A DNA stretch of 26,947 nucleotides, from NCBI GenBank assembly GCA_032988165.1, contig JANTQF010000427.1, forward strand, positions 1 through 26,947, given 5' to 3'. Below, piece after piece: positions 19,376 through 26,947 of the stretch. This DNA comes from Emmonsiellopsis sp. PD_33 (taxonomy: Eukaryota; Ascomycota; Eurotiomycetes; Onygenales; Ajellomycetaceae). The notes below the pieces were generated by a model. The model searched no databases. It saw only the letters and a program-made list of their open reading frames with translations, and was not told the origin of the DNA. Both the position numbers and the translations under genes were made by a program. How positions within the stretch are numbered: the stretch's first letter is position 1; each line of letters opens with the position of its first letter.

Positions 19376-22149
19376 TCAGGAAGAGGGAGGGGAGCAACCA
19401 TTGGCTCGACCTTCATACCACGGAGACATGGGGAGCATGCCACCATTTGCGCGTCTCGGTGTGAAGGAGCGAGTGTAATATGTCTCACGTTCAGCAGCAG
19501 TAGTGCCACGGTCAAATTGAGAGCGGCGGCGACGTTGCTCATCGCGATACTGCTGACCAACGCGTGGCGCAAAAAGACCTGAAGTTGGAAAACAAATGTT
19601 AGCATTGAATAAATATGAACTGTAGCATAGTATCCGCAAAAACATACCGACATGTTCCGCATTTTCGACGCTGCGACGCATCTTAGATGGATTATCTGGC
19701 CCTGGGAAGCGATCTTCAGTACCAGCCAAAGGACCAGTGCCGGTATGGAAGATCTATCGAATGTCAAAATGATTTTACTTTGTTTGGCATTGGGGTGTGA
19801 AGGTAGGAACATACCTTGGGACGGAAAGAAGGGTGCTCAAGCATCACTGAGCTGTTGCGGAATTTCTGCACAAGACAATCCTTGCCTTGGATAGCTGTGA
19901 TGGCTGTTAGTACAGAGCTTAAATGAGAGAGAACGAAACTTACTAGCATAGGAAATTTCTGCAACTTTATCGCTGTTGAAGCAGTTCCTGTAGTCCTCGT
20001 TAGAATGACCCCTTTACTATTAGTTGGGGACGGGTTGTTCTTACCAGCTATTGCCTGCACGAGCACTGGCAAACTAGAAAGGAAATAAGTAACTTAACAT
20101 TGGGATTAAGGATGGCTAAGCTTACGTCGATGATATCGATCGGCTGCTGGAAGTTAGCGGGTGTTATAATGACTATTGGGGCCAAGACACTTACATCTTC
20201 GAAGTTGATGAACGCATAGCCAACACTGTGAAAAGTCTGTAAGTAGGAGAGTGGGAGGAAGGGGAAAAGGGGCAGATGGAGAAGTGGAACTGACTTGCAG
20301 TTGTTTGCGAAATCTAAATTGAAGGACGACGTTAGTATCCTGAATACGCGGGAGCAGCGAGAGTAATGCGAGACTTACCGATACGCAGATACATGAAATC
20401 ATACTTTCCATGACTAGTCTCATCGACGATCTCCTTGAGCATGGCCTATCAAAAATTAGTATGTTGCAGCCAATTTCTGCAGCGTCCCCAAAAAGGTTCG
20501 TACTTGGTCAATCTTGTTCGGAATGTTTCGAAGCATGATCTATTAAATATTAGAAGCTGCGAGATGGAGCTGGAAAGGGATACTGGGACTTACTGTGGTG
20601 CGAACATCAACACCCACGCGGATGCGTTCAATATCAACGAAGTTTTGGTTAGTCGAGCGAGGGTCATTATGGCGACCAAACTCATGGCGAGGACGGAAGC
20701 CGAAGCCATCATCACCCTTAGGGGTCCAACCCATGGTAGCAACATGGTCATCAATGGGAATGATGGAGCGGCCAGTCGGGCTAAGCTCGTGGTAAGGGCT
20801 AGGGGGCATATGAGTGGGGGATCGACGCGTATGGGGGCGACGAGGTGGCATATCCGGAATGGGATAGAACTCCTTGAATTCGGAGGATCCACGACGAGAC
20901 AGCTGCTCAGTAACATCTGGCTTGTGGGGTCGAAGCTCCAAAACGCATTCCTAATGCAACATGTTAGTGAAGATATTCTGGGGGGAAGACTGTTAGGGAG
21001 ACTCACGTCAACCGAAGTGCCATTGAGCGTAGAAACTACGTTATCGGCAGCGCGAGTGTCAAAGAATTCGATCAGGAATTCATCCACATTGTCTTGGCCA
21101 GTGGGGATGGTTTGGAATGCCTTGATATCCCCGAAGGTCTCAAGGAGGTCCTTGAAGGAATGAGACACAACACGCGAATCCAAGGCAGGGTTTGAGCTGT
21201 CGTAATAGACAGAAGCAAAAACCTGTCCTTCGAAATTGGAGACCAAATGGGAATTGGAGGGCTCAAACTTCTGGGCATACTCTTTCGCCGTCAAAAAATG
21301 GATGCGCCATTCAGGATGGAGACGCCCAACTTTCTCAGAGGCATTTCTGGCATCACGAGCATCGGTGAAACCGACATAGATACCACCCGTGGAGCTGAGC
21401 TCTGTGAACACGGGCCCCTTGAGAGTCCCAAACTCGCGACGCTGATGGGAGTTAGTGTTCGGTGTTGCTTCAATTCCTATGGAAGGGGCACTCACATTGA
21501 AAATTTCAGCGAGGGCGAGATAGGGAAGATTGTGTGGAACGCCTTCAACAGCAAACGCGCGGCTGCGGTTCTCACCATCAAACTCCCCGAGATTCGCAAA
21601 CATCATGGGAAGTGGGCTTCTCACAATCTTCGCTTTCCCGATGGGCCCGAGTGCCGATAGAGGCTGGCCTGGACGGGCGCCAAAGACATCACCAATATCG
21701 CGAGTATCAGGCTCAGAAGTTGCAGCGAGATAGCTCATATTGGGAACTGGCGGTCCCGGAGGATAGACCGAGCGGTCAACAAATCCAAAAGGACTAGGAC
21801 TGAACCCAGAAGGGGTAAAGCTCGACGCAGTTGGAGAAAGATGAATGCGACGAGCGGAGGTTGGGGTTGTCAAGAACGGATCTTGCCCACTTCCAATCCC
21901 ATGGCTGGCAAGATGGGTTAGAAAAAGGGGCTCGCGTATGGACAATGGAACGATAATTACTTACACAGAGTAAAACGGGCGATTTCCGCCCTCATGAGAG
22001 CCAACACGGAGACCTGCTTCGAAGCGGGACTTCAGACGAACGTCCTCGGGAGAGAAGGCAGTGAGCTTGGTCTCAGGGGATCCATGACGAGAGGCCTCAT
22101 CAGAAGAACGAGGGCTGCTCGCAATAGCGGAAGATCCGTTTCCTCTCAT
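19376..22149 (-). CDS. mei2: Mei2-like RNA-binding protein with three RRMs
   Basis: Homolog of the fission yeast meiosis regulator Mei2, which binds RNA through its C-terminal RRM. Fourteen exons on the minus strand: 22149-21965, 21904-21496, 21441-21007, 20950-20594, 20539-20504, 20445-20379, 20313-20295, 20225-20195, 20143-20126, 20073-20045, 19987-19944, 19894-19815, 19753-19648, 19578-19376, giving about 672 aa. A disordered Ser/Pro-rich N-terminus (1-175) comes first. RRM1 is at about 177-265 (RAFAVEGVPHNL, GGIYVGFTDARDA), RRM2 at about 270-355 (DNVDEFLIEFFDTRAADNVV), and the Mei2-type RRM_2 domain at about 463-570 (IMLRNIPNKIDQ, YDFMYLRIDFANNCNVGYAF, NCFNSDKVAEISYA, QGKDCLVQKFRNSSVM). 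A short RG-rich tail ends GCSPPSS. The 18-nt exon has a tandem CAGCAG acceptor, so one Gln is optional. All phases agree. Function inferred from the family. Confidence 0.93.
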
Positions 22150-22346
22150 TTTGGCTTAGAGAAGTCAACGAAGTAGCTGTTGAGCGAGTGGAGCTTTGGG
22201 GGGGTTTTAGTCTGATGGGAGAGATTAGGATGAAAACAGATGGTTACCAGGGCGAGGAGAACAGAGATGAATGACAGACCGTAGAGAGATGGAAGAGATG
22301 GCAGTGAGATAGGAGGGTGAGCAGGAGTAGATGGAAGGATATATGG

Positions 22347-22355
22347 CTAGGACAT
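22347..22355 (-). promoter_or_regulatory. Minimal upstream ORF (Met-Ser-stop) in the mei2 leader
   Basis: ATG TCC TAG on the mei2 sense strand about 200 nt upstream of the mei2 start, in an otherwise ATG-poor leader. It could reduce or regulate translation of mei2 if the transcript starts upstream of it. The transcription start is not known. Confidence 0.3.
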
Positions 22356-22794
22356 AAACCGGGTAAGTTATATGAGAGCTGAACGAAGGAATCGGGCAAA
22401 CGAAGGTGAGGAACGAGAGAAGATGAGGGATGAGAGAGGAGAAGAGGAGAAGAAGAGAAGAGGCTGGCAGATATCAGCAGCCAGGAGGGGAAGCTGCGGT
22501 CTGGAGATGTGGTGAATGGATGAGACGACAGGAGATGAGGGGTAGCGAGGGGTGAAAATGTAACTGTGCCGCTGACAGGTGGTGTGAGGGGCAGCTCAAC
22601 GCAACGGAAGGCAATAGAACTGAGCCCAGCCACCACAGAAGAGGGGGAGCAGAGCAGGGCCGCAGAGATGAGGAGAGGAGAAGAGGAGACGAGACGAGGA
22701 GACGAGGTGAATGAGTCCGGTGGGGAGGGGAGTGGGCGGTGGACGGCGGGAGAAGGGCAGCTCCCATATCAGATGACCCAGCCAGAGCAGAGCC

Positions 22795-22812
22795 TCTCTC
22801 TCTCTCTCTCTA
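22795..22812. repeat. (CT)n microsatellite
   Basis: About nine tandem CT units upstream of mei2, on the plus strand, at the edge of the purine-rich block. Confidence 0.85.
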
Positions 22813-23711
22813 CCAGAGCCCTGCTAGGGATGACAGCGGCTGGGTATATAGGGACACAGATAGATAGGTCTACAGAATTATCCATGGATGGCCTCTCACA
22901 GCCCATGGGTCAAGGGGGAGATCTGCTTCACAGCTTCTGTCCTTTTTTCATCTCATTGAACAAACATGCCCACCCATCAATGGACAGTGGCCTGCCATCA
23001 AACAGCCAGAGAAAGGGGGGGCTGATCTACAAAGACCAAATATAGCCCCATTGCATTCCTTCAAACTCAACGCTGGCTAGCTGCTATTTCAGAGCATCCG
23101 GGAATAAGAGAACAAATAGAAAGACCCAAAAGTACTCGAAAAGGAGTACTTTCATGGAGCAAAAATGTTAGACTCGAGTCCGCAACAAAGCAATGCACGC
23201 GAGAAGCTATCCATGTCCTGCCATTAGAAGTCCCAAATGACACTTCTAGAACTCTTGTAATATACTAGAATGCTGCACATATCCAAAAGGCGACCAAAAG
23301 TAGGCAAAGACCTTGCTGACGTTGGCGTTGGTTGACGTTGAAGTTTGACGGAACCTTGGATGTTGGCTTAGTTAACTGGCTGACGCGTTTAGCGCGAGTG
23401 TCTGCCGCGTTTCCGCTGTGTCCTCTTATTGGCCCGGAGCTGGGTGGGCTGCGGCCTATGGTTGCGGAGAACCGCGCCCGCATCTCAGAACATCTTGAAA
23501 CTGGCCCATCTCCGCCGCATATGATACCCATTTACGATCCTACGACACATGACCCGGACCAGAAACTGCCACGGCGGCCTGTTGAAGCCAACCCCGACAA
23601 CTGATTCGGTTGTTTCCGTTTGATACTATCCACCCATATCCCTTGCCCCAGCAAGCCATCTAGATACCCCTTGAAGAACCTATCCCGCAACCACCACACT
23701 CTGGCGGAACG

Positions 23712-26477
23712 ATGCCTGCAGCAATACCTTCGCACAGAGACCCCTCCTATATCCTAAGCCAGGTAAATCCCCGCTTGCCTGCATCCGTTGATTCTCAGAA
23801 GCTAACAGTTCGCAACTAGATCGTCATCTCACCCTCCGACACAGACTATCTAGATCAGCTTATCCCCTCCATCCGCGAATACAGTCATGGAAACCGAACC
23901 TCGCAACTCCTCCAATCCCTTTCGAAATTCGCAAACGACCGGGAAGCCGATATCGAGAGAAACTGCAATTCAAACCACCAGGAGTTCGTGAGCTCCGTGA
24001 ACCAACTGCTGCGGATACGAGAGGGAACCGTTAGTTTGACGTCCGAGATATTGGATTTGAATCAGTCGATACAGGCAAGCACTGAGCGGCTGGCAGAACA
24101 AAAGAAAGCATTGGTGGAATCACGAAGTCATCGGCAGAACATCGATGACACGTCCCGCGCCTTGCAAGACTGCCTAGAGGTTCTGCGCCTGGCCAACCAA
24201 GTTCACGATTTGCTCGCGAAGAAGAGCCATTATGCGGCACTGCGAGCTCTGGACGAACTTCAAAATGTCCATCTGCGAGGTGTCACGCAGTATAAGATTG
24301 CGGAAATGATACAACGCTCCGTACCAGCAACCCAAAAGGCCATCGCGGAGGCCGTCATGTCGGATCTGAATACGTGGTTGTATCGCATTCGAGAAATGTC
24401 GCAGTATCTGGGAGAGATTGCACTGTACCATACCGACCTTCGCAAATCCAGGCAGAAAGAGAGAGCGGAAGCGAACCCATATCTTCAGCAATTCAGATTG
24501 AATTCGGCAATCGAACTTGTATCTGACGAGCATGAGGAATTCGACCTTCTCCAGAACGAAGACCTGCAGGTTGATTTTACTCCCCTGTTTGAATGCCTTC
24601 ATATTCATCAATCGCTGGGCCAGATGGACAAATTCAGAGTCGAATATGCCTCGACGAGAAGGAGACAGAAGGAACTCCTTCTGCCGCCCTCCATAACTCT
24701 TGCTGACGAGGACGGTGCAAGTCTGCATACGCTTTTGGAAGAAATTACTGGCTTTGCTATTGTGGAACGCTCGACAATGAAGAAAATCCCGAATATAAGA
24801 TCTTCTGTTGAGGTACGGTTCTGAGCTTTTACCAGACGCGGAAACACATAGCACTAACTTTTATATCTAGGTGGACGAACTTTGGGACTCGCTATGTCAG
24901 GGCGCTGTTATGCTCATTTCGAAAGCGCTTCCCACTGTAGACAACGCGGAAAACATTCTGAAAATTAAGAATTTAATCACCTTGTTCATCCAGGCCATGG
25001 ATGTGAGAATACGTCTTTCTCATTGATCGCGGGATATATAGCTGATATTTTCTAGACCTGGGACTTCCCCGTTGGCGTATTCGATAACTTTCTCCTGACT
25101 CTATTTGGAAGATATGCCGAATTGCTCAAGAAGAGATTCAGCGACGACTTCCAAGAAATCGTTTCAACGGATGATTATATGCCAATGCCTATCCAGAACC
25201 TTGAGGAATACGACAAGGTTCTCAACGTTAGCTGGTATACTCCTGAGAAGCGGCGTGAAGAGCAAACGTAAGTCCATCCGCCCCAGCTGGTGTATCCGGT
25301 AACCTAACTAATTGTCCAGATTCCCATGTGTTTTGCCATTCTCGCAAATGTATCCCCTTTGCTGCATTGATATTAGAAACTTCCTCAACCAGTTTTATTT
25401 CTTCTCCAATGACGATTTCCAACATCCGGACATTATCGACGAAACTCTTAGAAACGTGAGTATTCTCGACATCGATACCTTTCTACATATGCCGTCCGAC
25501 ATACTAATTCCCCTCCTAGTCCCTCGACGAACTCCTATCCGACAAAGTGTGCGAAACCCTAATCGAGCGACTGGGATCCCAATACCTTGGCCAAATCGTC
25601 CAAATCCTCATCAACCTCGAACACTTCGAAGTCGCCTGCCACGAACTCGAACACCTCCTCGGCGCCGCACGCTCACCAAACGCCGGCTCCGGCAGGGTAA
25701 CGTTAAACGCAACAGAGAAATTCCGCAACAACAAAAAGGCCGCCGAAAAGCGAATTTTCGAAGTCGTCAACTCCAAGATCGACGACCTCATCGAGACGGC
25801 AGAGTATGACTGGATGGCATCGACGAAGCCGCGCGAGCCGAGCAACTACATGCAAACGCTCACACGGTTCTTGTCGAATATCATGAACTCAACGCTCCTA
25901 GGTTTGCCGACGGAGATCAAGGAACTCATCTACTTCGACGCGCTGAGCCACGCGGCGAATATGGTCCTGGTAAGTCCAACCCCCCCCCCCCCTACACGCC
26001 ATGGTACACCCAATACTCACCACAATCCAGGCCCTCCCCCTCTCCCCCGACGTCAAGCGAATAAACCCCAACGGCGTCGCCGCACTCGCGCTAGACGTCG
26101 ACTACCTCACGCAATTCGTCGACAGCCTGGACGTGCCCATCCTGCGCGAGAACCTGGACGAGCTGCAGCAGACGGTGCAGCTGATGCAGGCGGAGAATAC
26201 GGATGAGTATTATGACATTTCGACGCGGAATAAGAAGTATGGACGCGTGGATGCGATGAATGGGCCGGTTTTGTTGGAGAAGTATGTTTATGTCCTCCTA
26301 TCTCTCTCTCTCTCTCTCTCTCTTTCGCAGAGTGTGCTGGACTTGTGAAATGTGAAGTGATACTGACGCGTTATTTTCGTTTTTTACAAATACAGACTCA
26401 CGCAGGCCGTTGCTGCCCCCGCGCCGCTGAAGCAGGATAAGTTCGCTGCGTTGTCGACGAGGTTCGGGATGAAGTAG
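23712..26477 (+). CDS. sec15: Exocyst complex subunit Sec15
   Basis: The exocyst component that binds the Rab GTPase Sec4 on secretory vesicles and helps tether them to the plasma membrane at growth sites such as hyphal tips. Eight exons: 23712-23762, 23820-24812, 24871-25002, 25056-25267, 25320-25455, 25520-25969, 26031-26281, 26396-26477, giving 768 aa, about the usual length. The N-terminal part is helical and coiled-coil-like (ILDLNQSIQASTERLAEQKK, residues about 95-115), then SHYAALRALDELQNVHL, typical of Sec15/Exo84-type cores. The C-terminal half holds conserved Sec15 segments: CCIDIRNFLNQFYFF, ERLGSQYLGQIVQILINLEH, DWMASTKPREPSNYM, DALSHAANMVL and NPNGVAALALDVDYLTQFVD. It ends RFGMK. 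The last intron holds a (CT)n tract and the sixth a poly-C run. Confidence 0.94.
26300..26324. repeat. (CT)n microsatellite inside the last sec15 intron
   Basis: About twelve CT units in the 114-nt intron 26282-26395, downstream of the GTATGT donor. It does not change the coding frame once spliced. Confidence 0.85.
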
Positions 26478-26947
26478 CCCACCCAGGCCTATCACATATA
26501 TACATAGTATACTTTAATTAATTTTTCTTTCCAACTCGATAACGAATCAATTGATTGATTATATATCGAAAGTGATTTACTTTACTTGGTTGGCCGCATT
26601 ACTCCCTAAACAAAGACACAAAAAAGCAACAAAAAAAAAGTTTTCTCTTTGCAGAGCTCTGCCTATATTATATTGATCGGCGACGCGCCGCGCGAGAGAG
26701 AGAGAGAGAGAGAGAGGTAAGGAAAAAGGAAAACGTTTTAACGCCACGATCATTTCAAGGGGGGCAAGGGAAGGATAATACCCGATATAAGTGAGGAAAG
26801 GGGGGGGGGGGGGGGGGGGGGGGGAGCTTTTTTGGGGGGGGTTGTGGGGGGGGGGGGGGGGGAGGGGAAGGGGGTAGGGGTAGGGAGGAGGTGTAGTAGT
26901 TTTGGAGGTATGGAATATCCCGAATGTAGGATGTATATGAAGTTTTT
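26478..26947. other. 3' flank of sec15 with GA repeat and long poly-G tracts
   Basis: No gene is seen. Contains an AT-rich 3' region of sec15, a (GA)n tract at 26696-26716, and G homopolymers at 26800-26824 (25 G), 26834-26841 and 26846-26862 (17 G), followed by further G-rich sequence to about 26890. Such runs could form G-quadruplexes, and their exact lengths are unreliable in assemblies. Confidence 0.7.

Larger units (their letters stand above)
22150..23711. promoter_or_regulatory. Divergent promoter region between mei2 and sec15, with long pyrimidine-rich mei2 leader
   Basis: 1.56 kb between head-to-head start codons. From 22150 to about 22760 the mei2 sense strand is pyrimidine-rich and almost lacks ATG: the only one I found is at 22355, in ATG-TCC-TAG (22355-22347). 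A (CT)n microsatellite lies at 22795-22812. Short open frames (22636-22244 -, 22566-23045 +, 23332-23604 +) look like products of this composition rather than genes. No core promoter motif is certain on either side. Confidence 0.6.

Noticed and set aside
20590..21945. A single 451-codon minus-strand frame across several mei2 exons
   Set aside because: It reads through introns at 21495-21442 and 21006-20951 and changes to a non-homologous frame afterwards. The spliced model restores RRM2 and the continuation ECVLELRPHKPD.
22244..23045. Several 90-160 codon frames on both strands upstream of mei2
   Set aside because: Low-complexity Ser/Pro/Leu or Glu/Gly/Arg translations of a purine/pyrimidine-skewed region; no conserved motif.
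1..26947. tRNA genes, CRISPR array, transposon, operon structure
   Set aside because: B-box-like GTTCGA strings (for example near 5431, 10401 and 18333) lack a partner A-box and a cloverleaf. No repeat-spacer array, terminal inverted repeats or transposase was seen.

Overview
This window is nuclear DNA of a filamentous ascomycete (Pezizomycotina; gene content and intron style suggest Eurotiomycetes, but the order cannot be fixed by eye). The evidence is dense protein-coding genes carrying many short spliceosomal introns (about 35-130 nt, GT..AG, frequent CTAAC-type branch points), no operons, and a core set of eukaryotic genes. No tRNA, rRNA, transposon or CRISPR array was recognised.

Layout, left to right: a minus-strand alcohol dehydrogenase C-terminal fragment at the left edge (1-340); cytosolic-type malate dehydrogenase (+, 1465-2908); TRAPP subunit Trs33 (-, 3717-4704); a gene-poor stretch with one unrecognised open frame (about 5373-5738); a DUF3632 protein (+, 6724-7695); a small secreted protein of the fungal guanyl-RNase/ribotoxin fold (-, 8578-9194); a Siz/PIAS SUMO ligase (-, 9960-11881), divergent from an LLP/DUF2423 nucleolar protein (+, 12404-12948); the GPI ethanolamine-phosphate transferase Las21/Gpi7 (+, 13575-16523); RNase MRP subunit Rmp1 (-, 16701-17485); a 1.9 kb stretch without a gene; a Mei2-like three-RRM protein in 14 exons (-, 19376-22149), divergent from exocyst subunit Sec15 (+, 23712-26477); and a low-complexity G-rich right end.

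Most genes are housekeeping and work independently. Trs33 and Sec15 both act in vesicle tethering (TRAPP and exocyst), and Las21 builds GPI anchors in the ER, so three genes serve the secretory pathway; clustering by function is not implied. Rmp1, the LLP-like protein and Mei2 are RNA-related. The block between Trs33 and Siz1 (about 4.7-9.9 kb) differs from the rest: sparse coding, a lineage-variable DUF3632 gene and a secreted RNase-fold gene. It reads as an accessory insert between conserved genes.

The most interesting object is the secreted RNase-fold protein at 8578-9194. It keeps the four cysteines, the catalytic-position Glu and the Arg of the RNase T1/ribotoxin family, but appears to have lost both catalytic histidines. 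This suggests a non-enzymatic secreted protein built on an RNase scaffold. Other points of interest are the splitting of the Mei2 RNA-binding domain into tiny exons, two stop-free introns of length divisible by three, and a long pyrimidine-rich Mei2 leader with a minimal Met-Ser-stop upstream frame.
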